64,000 nt of DNA from the NCBI RefSeq assembly GCF_900106795.1, contig NZ_FNNS01000013.1:38452-102451 (forward strand). Reading direction: 5' to 3'. A program made the position numbers and the translations under genes. This document shows, one piece after another, positions 9,261 to 17,573 of this stretch (position 1 is its first letter; the number at the start of each line of letters is the position of its first letter). A model generated the notes under the pieces. It was not told where the DNA came from. It saw only the letters and a program-made list of their open reading frames with translations, and did not search any database. Origin of the DNA: Aequorivita viscosa. Its GTDB lineage: Bacteria > Bacteroidota > Bacteroidia > Flavobacteriales > Flavobacteriaceae.

Positions 9261-11216
9261 TTAAGCGTTTGCTACACGTTCCACTTTTTCTGGCTCTATA
9301 AATGGTCTTTCTCCAAATATTTTCTCAAGATTATCCTTGAAGATAACTTCTTTTTCGAGAAGTACTTCTGCAAGTTCGGTCAATTTATCTTTGTTTTCTT
9401 CTAATATTCTTACCGCTCTTTGGTATTGCTCCTCGATAAGCTTAGAAATTTCAGAATCTATTAGTTCTGCAGTCTTTTCACTATAGGGTTTAGTAAAGTT
9501 GTACTCCGACTGTCCGCTACTATCGTAATAGGTAATATTTCCAACTTTATCATTCAGTCCGTATATGGTAACCATAGCGCGAGCTTGCTTTGTAACCTTT
9601 TCGAGATCACTAAGAGCACCAGTAGAAATACGGTCGAAGATAACTTTTTCTGCAGCACGTCCTCCTAAGGCAGCACACATTTCATCTAGCATTTGTTCTG
9701 GGTGGATAATTAATCTTTCTTCGGGTAAATACCAAGCAGCGCCTAATGATTGCCCTCTGGGTACAATAGTAACTTTTACAAGGGGAGCAGCGTGTTCAAG
9801 CATCCAACTAACTGTTGCATGTCCTGCTTCGTGAAAGGCAATAGCGCGTTTTTCATCAATCGTCATTATTTTATTCTTCTTCTCTAAACCGCCTACAATC
9901 CTGTCGACAGCATCTAAGAAATCTTGCTTGCCAACCGATTTTTTACCACCTCTAGCTGCAATTAGGGCAGCCTCGTTACATACGTTGGCTATATCGGCGC
10001 CTGAGAAGCCAGGAGTTTGTTTTGCAAGGAAATCTGTATCTAAACCTTCGTCTTTTTTGATAGGGCGTAGATGTACTTCAAAAATTTCTTCACGTTCACG
10101 AACGTCTGGAAGGTCTACATAAATCTGTCTATCAAATCGACCTGCACGCATTAATGCTTTATCTAAAACATCTGCACGGTTGGTAGCAGCTAGAACGATT
10201 ACGTTCGTATTAGTACCAAAACCGTCCATTTCGGTAAGTAGTTGGTTCAGCGTATTTTCTCTTTCGTCATTACTTCCGGAGAAATTATTCTTGCCACGCG
10301 CGCGACCAATAGCGTCTATTTCATCAATAAAAATAATTGCTGGTGATTTTTCTTTTGCTTGTTTAAAAAGATCGCGAACTCTTGAAGCTCCAACTCCTAC
10401 GAACATTTCGACGAAATCTGAACCAGACAGCGAGAAGAAGGGAACTTGTGCCTCTCCTGCAACAGCTCTTGCCAAGAGTGTTTTACCAGTTCCTGGAGGG
10501 CCGACCAATAAAGCTCCTTTTGGAATTTTTCCGCCTAGAGAGGTGTATTTATCAGGGTTTTTTAAGAAATCAACAATTTCTTGCACTTCTTCTTTAGCAC
10601 CTTCTAATCCTGCAACATCTTTAAACGAAGTTTTAATGTCCGTTTTTTCGTCAAACAACTTGGCCTTCGATTTTCCTATATTGAATAACTGTCCGCCAGC
10701 ACCACCTCCAGCACCAGACGACATACGGCGCATGATGAATATCCAAATTGCAATAATAATTACAAAAGGTAGAATTCCCATTAAAATATCACCCCATACG
10801 TTCGACTCGGTATGCCATTCCATTTTAGTGGAAAGATTGTTTTCCTGCTTAATTTGTTGAAATGAGTTTTCGAAATTCTGAAGATCTCCAAATTCAAACT
10901 GATAATCAGGGTCGTTTGGACCTGGAGTCATAAAAGCCGGTGCATCACTTTTTTTGGAGTGTTCCGCTTGGGTTTTGGCTTCATCTGTAAGATAGACCTT
11001 AGCAATTTTTTTGTTTATGATGTCTACTCGTTCAACATCACCTTGCTTTAAGTATTCTTCAAATTGTGCTTGCGATGTTTTTGCTGGTTGTGCCCAATTG
11101 CCACCTCCAAATATTTGAATACCGAAAAACAACAGAATCACTGCTGCATAAATCCAATAGTAATTTGGTCTCGGTTTTTTTGAGTCGTTCTTTTTGTTTT
11201 TATTTTCTGTGGCCAT
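9261..11216 (-). CDS. ftsH: ATP-dependent zinc metalloprotease FtsH
   Basis: Membrane-anchored AAA+ protease that degrades misfolded membrane proteins and some regulators. 651 residues with TM segments at about 21-37 and 145-163 bracketing the periplasmic region, Walker A GPPGTGKT (239-246), Walker B IIFIDEIDAIG (about 294-304), the second-region-of-homology arginines in RAGRFDRQ (357-364), and the zinc motif HEAGH (462-466). The glycine-rich linker after TM2 (GAGGGAGGQ) is normal. It follows rsfS by 15 bases and probably shares its promoter. Confidence 0.97.
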   Translation of the reverse strand: MATENKNKKNDSKKPRPNYYWIYAAVILLFFGIQIFGGGNWAQPAKTSQAQFEEYLKQGDVERVDIINKKIAKVYLTDEAKTQAEHSKKSDAPAFMTPGPNDPDYQFEFGDLQNFENSFQQIKQENNLSTKMEWHTESNVWGDILMGILPFVIIIAIWIFIMRRMSSGAGGGAGGQLFNIGKSKAKLFDEKTDIKTSFKDVAGLEGAKEEVQEIVDFLKNPDKYTSLGGKIPKGALLVGPPGTGKTLLARAVAGEAQVPFFSLSGSDFVEMFVGVGASRVRDLFKQAKEKSPAIIFIDEIDAIGRARGKNNFSGSNDERENTLNQLLTEMDGFGTNTNVIVLAATNRADVLDKALMRAGRFDRQIYVDLPDVREREEIFEVHLRPIKKDEGLDTDFLAKQTPGFSGADIANVCNEAALIAARGGKKSVGKQDFLDAVDRIVGGLEKKNKIMTIDEKRAIAFHEAGHATVSWMLEHAAPLVKVTIVPRGQSLGAAWYLPEERLIIHPEQMLDEMCAALGGRAAEKVIFDRISTGALSDLEKVTKQARAMVTIYGLNDKVGNITYYDSSGQSEYNFTKPYSEKTAELIDSEISKLIEEQYQRAVRILEENKDKLTELAEVLLEKEVIFKDNLEKIFGERPFIEPEKVERVANA

Positions 11217-11231
11217 AGGGCTAACTTTCTT

Positions 11232-11603
11232 TTAGTGTGTGTTTTCTATTTTAACTGATTTTGCATCGCCCCAAAGTCCTTCAATATCGTAAAATTCACG
11301 AATATGTTTTTGAAAAACGTGAACAACAACGTGAACATAATCCATAAGAATCCATTCGGCGTTCTCGCTGCCTTCAATATGCCATGGCTTTTCCTTTAGT
11401 GATTTACTCACAGATTTTTGAATAGAGCCTACAATAGCATTTACTTGGGTGTTGGAAGTTCCGTTGCAGATGATAAAATAGTCGCATACGGTGTTTTCTA
11501 TATCGCGGAGGTCAAGAATCTCGATGTCTTGTCCTTTTATGTCTTCAATCCCTTTTATTATTTCAGTGATAAGTTGATCTGTTTCAGCTTGTTTTTTTTG
11601 CAT
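11232..11603 (-). CDS. rsfS: Ribosome silencing factor RsfS
   Basis: A 123-residue member of the RsfS/Iojap family, which binds ribosomal protein uL14 and blocks 30S-50S joining in starved cells. The family signatures DIEILDLRDIENTVCDYFIICNG and WILMDYVHVVVHVF (shown in part: VCDYFIICNG, DYVHVVVHVF) are present, together with PWHIEG. The start is ATG 11603; the codon before it is TTG. It is the first gene of the leftward cluster that continues with ftsH. It is divergent from birA, with only a short shared promoter region. Confidence 0.93.
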   Translation of the reverse strand: MQKKQAETDQLITEIIKGIEDIKGQDIEILDLRDIENTVCDYFIICNGTSNTQVNAIVGSIQKSVSKSLKEKPWHIEGSENAEWILMDYVHVVVHVFQKHIREFYDIEGLWGDAKSVKIENTH

Positions 11604-11626
11604 CAATTACTTTCTTTTCTATTTCG

Positions 11627-11634
11627 CAAAGTTA
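11627..11634 (-). promoter_or_regulatory. -7 box TAACTTTG for rsfS-ftsH
   Basis: Perfect TAnnTTTG match on the minus strand, 24 bases upstream of the rsfS ATG. No convincing -33 box at the usual spacing. Confidence 0.5.
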
Positions 11635-11693
11635 TTACTTTTTTGTTTCTTGTGGACACCATAAAAAGCCTAAAACCAAACATAGTTGTCGTT

Positions 11694-12425
11694 TTGAATA
11701 TAATCAAACTTAATGCCACCGATTCTACCAATACTTACCTTAAATTATTGGTTAATAAAACCAATGTTGTAGACCAAACTGTGGTACTTGCAGAAGACCA
11801 ACAAAGGGGTAGGGGCCAAATGGGAAATGGATGGCTATCTAGAAAAGGTCAAAGCCTTACATTCAGTGTTTTCAAGAGTTTTAAAGGTGTAATGGCCGAG
11901 GATCAGTTTATGATTTCAATGGCCGTTTCTTTGGCAATTATCAATGCGTTTAAAACCTTCGGATTGCCAAAAGTGTCAATTAAATGGCCTAACGACATAT
12001 TGTCAGGAAATAAAAAAGTTGCCGGAATATTAATCGAAAATGTTTTGGAAGGCGCTACGGTTAAATATTCTGTAATTGGTATTGGTATTAATGTAAACGA
12101 AATGGAATTTCCAAGTTTACCTCAAGCCAGCTCATTAAAATTGGAAATTGGCAAGTCACTTGAGTTAGAGGAAGTGCTGCATGCAGTTTTAAAGAATATG
12201 TTCGATAAATTTGAACTAATGACAACTCAAAATTTTTCAGACTTACGAAATGTTTACGAGCAGAATTTATTTCGAAAAGACATTGTTTCGGTATTTGAAA
12301 ACAAGGAAGGACAGCACTTTAATGCTATTATTAAAGGAATTTCGGGAATTGGCGAATTATTGATAGAAACTGAAAACAAAGCTATCGAGCCGTTTCAAAT
12401 AAAAGAATTGAAGCTGATTTATTAA
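11694..12425 (+). CDS. birA: Biotin--[acetyl-CoA-carboxylase] ligase (probable TTG start)
   Basis: Attaches biotin to the biotin carboxyl carrier domain of acetyl-CoA carboxylase. 243 residues, catalytic and C-terminal domains only, without the DNA-binding N-terminus of E. coli BirA, so it should not be a repressor. Motifs: DSTNTYLK, the biotin/ATP loop QQRGRGQMGNGWLS (GRGRxG variant), SIKWPNDIL and KVAGILIEN. Homologous N-termini begin at about NIIKLNATDSTN; no ATG occurs there, so TTG 11694 is the best start, with GTG 11652 as an alternative. The much longer upstream open frame is antisense to rsfS and is rejected. Its stop is followed two bases later by a hexamer repeat. Confidence 0.9.
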   Translation: MNIIKLNATDSTNTYLKLLVNKTNVVDQTVVLAEDQQRGRGQMGNGWLSRKGQSLTFSVFKSFKGVMAEDQFMISMAVSLAIINAFKTFGLPKVSIKWPNDILSGNKKVAGILIENVLEGATVKYSVIGIGINVNEMEFPSLPQASSLKLEIGKSLELEEVLHAVLKNMFDKFELMTTQNFSDLRNVYEQNLFRKDIVSVFENKEGQHFNAIIKGISGIGELLIETENKAIEPFQIKELKLIY

Positions 12426-12427
12426 GC

Positions 12428-12463
12428 GAAGTTGACGTTGAAGATGAAGTTGAATGTGAATAA
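12428..12463. repeat. Degenerate hexamer repeat GAAGTT-type (6 units)
   Basis: Six consecutive 6-base units GAAGTT, GACGTT, GAAGAT, GAAGTT, GAATGT, GAATAA, starting two bases after the birA stop codon. The remaining bases to 12649 hold no gene that I can support. Confidence 0.7.
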
Positions 12464-12649
12464 TACTTAATGACCTCCGCGATTTTACAAGAAGAACTAT
12501 ACGTTTAAAAAGCTTTTAACCTCTGCGAATCACTAGGATAGTAGGGTAGGGAGTGTAAAGAAGGTTGTTGGTGAAAAGACGGGTGAAAGTGTTTTTTTTT
12601 TCGTTTGCAATTCAGAGGGATCGGCCTTTGAAGGTGACGGAAAAAGTGG

Positions 12650-13042
12650 TTATAACTTTTCTAAATTTGTAGCAAGCGTTTCGATAAACTTTGTAATTGG
12701 GCTTTTAATCATCATTGCCATCATTGCATTAAATTCACCATCAAAAATTAATTCTACACTCGAGGTGTTTTCAGATTCTTCTCGAATATCTCCTGTTAAG
12801 GTAAAAGGCAGTTTATCGCTAATAGCGCCTAAAACTACTTTGTTAGGTTTTACCACTTCTTTTAGTTCTAATGCTATTTCGGGCATTCCTTTCAATCCAA
12901 ATACGAACGCGTTATCTCTTATTACTTCAAATTTACTGGTGTTTTCGGGCATTAGGCCTTCAAAATTTTTAACATCAGTCAAAAATTCGCAAAGTTGATC
13001 GGCAGATTTTTGTACGGTTACTCTTTTGCTATTTAGTTTCAT
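12650..13042 (-). CDS. SRPBCC (START/Bet v1-like) family protein
   Basis: A 130-residue cytoplasmic protein with the SRPBCC ligand-pocket pattern. The N-terminal strand MKLNSKRVTVQKSADQL is followed by a helix (FLTDVKNFEGLMP), a row of beta strands ending SSVELIFDGEFN, and a long C-terminal helix (MMIKSPITKFIETLATNLEKL, given here only in outline). Such proteins bind hydrophobic ligands, but the ligand is not predictable. It lies downstream of pyrE on the same strand, 143 bases away, with two degenerate repeats in between, and may be co-transcribed with it. Confidence 0.75.
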   Translation of the reverse strand: MKLNSKRVTVQKSADQLCEFLTDVKNFEGLMPENTSKFEVIRDNAFVFGLKGMPEIALELKEVVKPNKVVLGAISDKLPFTLTGDIREESENTSSVELIFDGEFNAMMAMMIKSPITKFIETLATNLEKL

Positions 13043-13081
13043 TTGTAAATTTTAAAAGTTTAAGGTTTGTGAATTAATGGG

Positions 13082-13113
13082 GTTTAGGTGTTTATGAGTT
13101 TAGTAGTTTAAAA
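13082..13113. repeat. Degenerate octamer repeat GTTTANNN (4 units)
   Basis: Four exact-period 8-base units: GTTTAGGT, GTTTATGA, GTTTAGTA, GTTTAAAA, in the gap between pyrE and the SRPBCC gene. Confidence 0.65.
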
Positions 13114-13146
13114 GCGTAGATCCTTATAGTAATCCTGAAAACTAAT

Positions 13147-13185
13147 TACTGAACTACTGAACACGGCGTACTGAATCACTGAGCA
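13147..13185. repeat. Degenerate ACTGA word repeat abutting the pyrE stop
   Basis: The word ACTGA recurs four times with 7-11 base spacing (ACTGAACT, ACTGAACA, ACTGAATC, ACTGAGCACT). The run ends directly against the pyrE stop codon (13186-13188 on the minus strand). The same ACTGAACACTGAAT-like words occur at 39047. Confidence 0.65.
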
Positions 13186-13827
13186 CTACATTCCCCAAGT
13201 ATCTGGTGCATTTCTCCATTCAGAAAGAAGCATTGCTTCCGACTCATTAATATATCTAGATTTTTCAGCTTCTTTTAGTAACATTTCGTAATTACTAAGC
13301 GTGTTTAAGGTAATATTTGCTTTTTTAAAATTGTCTTCAGCAACTTGAAAGCCATAACTAAATACGGCTACCATTCCTTTTACGTTTGCGTTAGCTTCTT
13401 TTAGGGCTTCTACGGCAAGTAAACTGCTTTTTCCGGTGCTAATTAAATCTTCAACAACTACTACGTTTGTGTTTTTTTCAAGGTGGCCTTCAATTTTATT
13501 TTGTCTGCCATGGCCTTTTGCTTCCGGTCGAACATAACAAAAAGGAACGTTTAAATACTCAGCGACTAAAGCTCCAATTCCGATAGCACCAGTGGCTACA
13601 CCAGCAATCATTTCGGGCTTTCCGTAAAGTTCTTCAATTTGTCTTGCAAGGTTTTCGCGTATGTAATTTCGAATAGTAGGATACGAAAGTATAACGCGAT
13701 TATCGCAATAAATAGGAGATTTCCAACCAGAAGCCCACGTAAATGGTTTTTGTGGTTGTAATTTAATTGCATTAATTTGCAATAATAATGCAGCAGTTTT
13801 TTGAGCCGTTTCGTTATTTAATATCAT
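13186..13827 (-). CDS. pyrE: Orotate phosphoribosyltransferase
   Basis: Makes orotidine 5'-phosphate from orotate and PRPP in pyrimidine synthesis. 213 residues. The conserved start region FTWASGWKSPIYCDNR is present, as are the flexible-loop segment RPEAKGHGRQNKIEG and the PRPP-binding motif VVVVEDLISTGKSS. The start is ATG 13827 (MILNNETAQKTAALL); the 17 codons upstream belong to the divergent NUDIX gene. The start codons of the two divergent genes are only seven bases apart (TGTACAA), so the promoter for each must lie within the other's coding sequence. Confidence 0.96.
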   Translation of the reverse strand: MILNNETAQKTAALLLQINAIKLQPQKPFTWASGWKSPIYCDNRVILSYPTIRNYIRENLARQIEELYGKPEMIAGVATGAIGIGALVAEYLNVPFCYVRPEAKGHGRQNKIEGHLEKNTNVVVVEDLISTGKSSLLAVEALKEANANVKGMVAVFSYGFQVAEDNFKKANITLNTLSNYEMLLKEAEKSRYINESEAMLLSEWRNAPDTWGM

Positions 13828-13834
13828 TGTACAA

Positions 13835-14485
13835 ATGTATAAAGTTTTTGTAAAAGAAATCCCTATTATTCTCTCCACAGAAAAAAATATAGGGGAACAC
13901 TACACCACCATCCCGTTAAAGGAAGCCAATTTTAAGAAATTGGTAAAAAAAATATACAATGGCGAGCTCCTTTACGTTAATCTATACCACAAAAATGCTG
14001 AAAAATTAGAACAATATCTACGAAAGAAAATAAAAGTAGTAGAAGCTGGTGGCGGCTTAGTGTATAATAGTAACAAAGAAATTCTTTTTATAAGACGAAA
14101 TAAAAAATGGGATCTTCCTAAAGGCAAAATTGAAAAAGGGGAGACCTATCAACAAGCGGCAATTCGCGAGGTAATGGAGGAAACAGGAATTAAGGATTTG
14201 GAAATTCGGGATTTCTTAAAAACCACTTATCACGTTTTTACCCGAAACGGTAAATTTAAATTAAAGATTACGTATTGGTACGAAATGTTTAGTGATTATA
14301 ACGGGCCGCTTACTCCTGAGTCTAGTGAAGGTATTAAAAAAGTACGATGGAAGAATTTTGAAAAATCTCAAAAGGCGTTACAAGATTCGTATGAGAACAT
14401 AAAGCTACTTTTTCCTAAGGAATACCTAACTACACATCCAAACGACCGTAATTTGAAATCGAAGTTGCACAACGGGGTTAAGTAA
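13835..14485 (+). CDS. NUDIX hydrolase
   Basis: A 216-residue hydrolase of nucleoside-diphosphate-linked compounds. The Nudix box GX5EX7REUXEEXGU is complete: G97, E103, then REVMEETGI at 111-119, giving the Mg2+-binding glutamates. About 70 residues precede the Nudix fold (MYKVFVKEIPIILS and following), forming an N-terminal extension whose role is unknown. The substrate is not predictable. It is divergent from pyrE with a seven-base gap, an arrangement that I recall as common in flavobacteria. Confidence 0.88.
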   Translation: MYKVFVKEIPIILSTEKNIGEHYTTIPLKEANFKKLVKKIYNGELLYVNLYHKNAEKLEQYLRKKIKVVEAGGGLVYNSNKEILFIRRNKKWDLPKGKIEKGETYQQAAIREVMEETGIKDLEIRDFLKTTYHVFTRNGKFKLKITYWYEMFSDYNGPLTPESSEGIKKVRWKNFEKSQKALQDSYENIKLLFPKEYLTTHPNDRNLKSKLHNGVK

Positions 14486-14681
14486 TTTGTACTTTTTAAT
14501 TTAACTTTTTTTTTGATTAAATAAGATAAGAGTGTAATTTATGCGAGATTCTTCTTTTTTGAAGCTTTTGTTTAAACACTTCTTAGTTTTTTTTCTTATG
14601 AATTTGAGAAACACGCGCCAGTGTTAACGTTAAGGAGAAATCAACAATAGAAAAGCATTAGGTTTTTTTAATATTGTTGTT

Positions 14682-14689
14682 TATGTTTG
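14682..14689 (+). promoter_or_regulatory. -7 box TATGTTTG for the T9SS cargo gene
   Basis: Perfect TAnnTTTG match 30 bases upstream of the ATG at 14720, with a T-run at 14663-14668 near the -33 position. The rest of 14486-14719 holds nothing else that I can identify. Confidence 0.65.
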
Positions 14690-14719
14690 TAGTTCATTAA
14701 TAACTTAAAACTTTATATT

Positions 14720-15649
14720 ATGAAAAAAATTACTTCATTATTGTCCTTAGCATTGGTTTGCTCGGTAGGTTTTGCTCAAAGCAATGTTTCTACTGCAAAG
14801 GAAATGGGAGACCCTAATGCACAAACTGTAAATTACGGTAACCAAACTAACAATTTAGCTCCTTGTGATTTTGATATCCCAAGTAACGACTTTGAAAATG
14901 GATGGGGACCTGCAAATGATCCAGCATCTATTTGGGCAGATGATTTCGTTGTAAACATGGGCGAATCATTTACAGTTACTCAAGTTGGTTTCAACGTTCT
15001 TACAGAGCCAGGTGTTGAAGTTGATGAAGCTGATGTATTCTTTTACTCTGACTCAGGTATGGGACCAGGTGACGAGGTAGCTTCTTTTACTCAACAAGAA
15101 ATCACTTCACAAGAAGTAATTGGTGAAAACTTTGGTTTCGACGTAAGAAGAGTTGTAATCGATATTACTCCAACTGAGTTTGTTGGTTCTGCTGGTGCTG
15201 AAACTGTATACTGGATGGGAGCTGTACTTGCTTACAGTGGTGCTTCTGTTTACTGGGAGGTAACTTCAATCATTACTACTCCTAACGAAGGTTATTTATA
15301 CGATGCTGATACAGCTGCTTGGTACCCAGGAAGCACAGTATTCACTGACCCTATGGACCCAGCTGATTACGTAAGAACTATCTCTGGTGAGTGTAACGCA
15401 TTGAGCGTAAACTCTAATGCATTGTCTCAAGTTGCAGTTTATCCAAACCCAACTTCTGATGTATTAAACATTCAAACTCCAGCTAACGTAGATGTAACAT
15501 CTGTTGTTCTTTTTGACGTATTAGGTAAAAAAGTAAACGCAGACTACAACAACAGCGCTATCAACATGACTTCTCTTTCTCAAGGTGTTTACATCTTGAA
15601 AGTAGAAACTTCTGCTGGTACGCTTACCCAAAAAGTTGTTAAGCAATAA
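14720..15649 (+). CDS. Secreted protein with T9SS type A sorting domain
   Basis: A 309-residue exported protein. The signal peptide is residues 1-20, ending VGFAQ. The middle (about 40-225) is a beta-rich, acidic, Asn/Asp-rich domain with ANDPASIWADDFVV and VYWMGAVLAY, not assigned to a known enzyme family. The C-terminal 75 residues are a type IX secretion signal: VAVYPNPTSDVLNI, then SVVLFDVLGKK and the terminal GVYILKVETSAGTLTQKVVKQ. The signal directs outer-membrane export and surface attachment or release. Codons are strikingly uniform (GTA, ACT, TCT), which suggests high expression. It is monocistronic with its own promoter and terminator. Confidence 0.88.
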   Translation: MKKITSLLSLALVCSVGFAQSNVSTAKEMGDPNAQTVNYGNQTNNLAPCDFDIPSNDFENGWGPANDPASIWADDFVVNMGESFTVTQVGFNVLTEPGVEVDEADVFFYSDSGMGPGDEVASFTQQEITSQEVIGENFGFDVRRVVIDITPTEFVGSAGAETVYWMGAVLAYSGASVYWEVTSIITTPNEGYLYDADTAAWYPGSTVFTDPMDPADYVRTISGECNALSVNSNALSQVAVYPNPTSDVLNIQTPANVDVTSVVLFDVLGKKVNADYNNSAINMTSLSQGVYILKVETSAGTLTQKVVKQ

Positions 15650-15671
15650 TTATTGCTTAATCTAAATACTT

Positions 15672-15703
15672 AAAAAGCCTCAATCGAAAGATTGGGGCTT
15701 TTT
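15672..15703 (+). terminator. Intrinsic terminator after the T9SS cargo gene
   Basis: AAGCCTCAATC, loop GAAA, GATTGGGGCTT with one T-G wobble, followed by a T-rich tract. It lies 23 bases after the stop. Confidence 0.85.
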
Positions 15704-15840
15704 CTTTTTTATAGCTCAAAAGAAAACTTGTCAGCGATGTTGTTAATTTGGTGCAATTGCTTGTTTAGGAAGTCTTGTGAAGGGATGGAACAACTGGTTT
15801 TCTCAGGGTTTAAGATGTAATTTAATAGTTATCAAAAGCC

Positions 15841-16536
15841 TTAAACAACAATTTCTTTCTTAGTGTCACTTTCTATTATTCCATCCCTTAGTCGGATAAT
15901 ACGATGTGCGTTTTCGGCTATGTCTTCTTCGTGGGTAACTAATATCACTGTATTTCCAGCAGCGTGAATTTTATTAAAAAGACTCATAATTTCAACTGAT
16001 GTTTTTGAATCGAGATTTCCTGTGGGCTCATCGGCTAAAATTATAGAGGGGCTGTTAACCAACGCTCTTCCTACAGCGACCCGCTGTCGTTGACCTCCTG
16101 AAAGTTGGTTTGGTTTATGATCCATTCTATCTGCCAAACCTACTTGAGTTAAAACCTCTTTAGCGCGCTCTGTACGCTCTTTCTTTGAAGCTCCGGCATA
16201 TATCATCGGGAGTGCAACATTCTCCAAGGCAGTAGTCCGAGGAAGCAGATTGAACGTTTGGAATACAAAACCTATTTCTTTATTACGTATTTCCGCCAAA
16301 TCATCGTCGGTCATGTTGCTCACGTCCTTTCCGTTAAGCTCATAACTACCCGATGTAGGTGTATCTAAACACCCTAAAAGATTCATTAGCGTAGATTTCC
16401 CAGATCCAGAAGGTCCCATTAACGCAACATATTCTCCTCGTTCAATCTCTAGGTCAATTCCCTTTAAAACCTTAACAACTTCATTTCCCATAGGAAAATT
16501 ACGAGTAATATTTTTGATGTTTATTATTAAGCTCAT
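15841..16536 (-). CDS. ABC transporter ATP-binding protein (LolD/MacB type)
   Basis: A 231-residue ATPase subunit. Walker [10 protein letters not shown] (41-49), the Q-loop in FVFQTFN (about 90-96), signature LSGGQRQRV (145-153), and Walker B with D-loop [12 protein letters not shown] (166-177). The spacing and the sequence following Walker A ([14 protein letters not shown]) are those of the LolD/MacB/FtsE group, which power lipoprotein release, macrolide or peptide export or related mechanotransmission. No FtsX- or MacB-type permease is adjacent, so its partner is encoded elsewhere and the substrate is unknown. Confidence 0.88.
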   Translation of the reverse strand: MSLIINIKNITRNFPMGNEVVKVLKGIDLEIERGEYVALMGPSGSGKSTLMNLLGCLDTPTSGSYELNGKDVSNMTDDDLAEIRNKEIGFVFQTFNLLPRTTALENVALPMIYAGASKKERTERAKEVLTQVGLADRMDHKPNQLSGGQRQRVAVGRALVNSPSIILADEPTGNLDSKTSVEIMSLFNKIHAAGNTVILVTHEEDIAENAHRIIRLRDGIIESDTKKEIVV

Positions 16537-16750
16537 GACTTTTTTTTATTTCTTAGCTGTTAAGGATGTATGTTTTATATTATCTGTAAGACGCAAATAT
16601 ACTGCTACTGTTACAGTCTTCTGCGAATTTAGAAAGCTTTCAGGTTTTGTAAACCACATACGCTTAAAAACCAAACAGGGTTGTCTTGAATAAGCATTGG
16701 ATTTAGTTTAATGAAAATTAAAATTATTGGCTCATAAAATTGTACAAAAG

Positions 16751-17524
16751 CTATACGCGAATTATAAAATGTTCTTTTGCTTGCTCTTTTCTAAAGAAAA
16801 CAATTCCCCATTGGAAGGTATCTATACTCACAGTTACTTTTTCATTAGCGATTATGTTTTCCCAGGCTTCGGTCATATCCTTGCTCCAATAAATATCGTC
16901 AAAAATGATAACCGAACCATTGTGAACGTTGTTGAGCAATGAATTAAAATAGTTTAAAGTCCGTTCGCCATTGTGATCGCCATCAATAAAAATGAGATCG
17001 AAGGTTTCAGAAGAATTTTTTAAGATGAAATCATTAAAAGTCTCGTTGTGAAGCGTAATATTTTTTAAGCCGAACTTTTTGAAATACTCTTGTGCCACCT
17101 TAGCAGTATTGGAACACGCTTCGACGGTATGAACGTAGGCAAATTGATTTGAAAGGGATAGGGCTGTGGTTCCCAGTCCGAGTGAAGTGCCCAATTCTAA
17201 CATATTTTCACATTTTAGATAAGCAGCAATTCTAAACAAGAGTTTTTGACGATCTTTTTTCATTCCTGCATTTTTTAAAACCGCAGAAACTTTTCTAACA
17301 GGCTTTTTGAAAATTCGTGATCCTTGACCAAAATCTTTCATTTCGATTACGGAATTGTCTTTTTTTAAGGCTTTTCTGTGAGTTTTTAAAACTTGGTAAT
17401 TGGCATACTTCGTTTTATCGTTAAAACACTTCGTCACTAAGCCATATACAAAAGGCGAATGTACCCCGTGTTTGTTTTTCGATAGCCTAAGAAATTTAAT
17501 AAGACTTTTTGCCTGATGAATCAT
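16751..17524 (-). CDS. Class I SAM-dependent methyltransferase
   Basis: A 257-residue methyltransferase. SAM motif I reads LELGTSLGLGTTALSLS (about 122-138), followed by an acidic end of strand beta-2 (TVEA) and motif IV-like LIFIDGDHNGERTLNYF, which resembles O-methyltransferase or Methyltransf_24 families with a metal-binding DGDH. The N-terminus, KNKHGVHSPFVYGLV, is well conserved in flavobacterial homologues as I recall them. The substrate is unknown. It lies 49 bases downstream of recF on the same strand; a functional link is not evident. Confidence 0.82.
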   Translation of the reverse strand: MIHQAKSLIKFLRLSKNKHGVHSPFVYGLVTKCFNDKTKYANYQVLKTHRKALKKDNSVIEMKDFGQGSRIFKKPVRKVSAVLKNAGMKKDRQKLLFRIAAYLKCENMLELGTSLGLGTTALSLSNQFAYVHTVEACSNTAKVAQEYFKKFGLKNITLHNETFNDFILKNSSETFDLIFIDGDHNGERTLNYFNSLLNNVHNGSVIIFDDIYWSKDMTEAWENIIANEKVTVSIDTFQWGIVFFRKEQAKEHFIIRV

Positions 17525-17573
17525 TAGCTGAAAAATAATTATTAATGATGGTTCGTATTGCTTTCAATATGTG

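Noticed and set aside
10180..10860. 226-codon open frame antisense to ftsH
   Set aside because: It lies wholly inside the certain ftsH gene, has no family resemblance and reflects codon bias of the opposite strand.
11418..11693. N-terminal extension of BirA
   Set aside because: It is antisense to rsfS, hydrophobic and unlike BirA; the family N-terminus begins at about 11694.
15841..16536. Complete ABC transporter operon
   Set aside because: Only the ATPase is present; the neighbours are not permeases.
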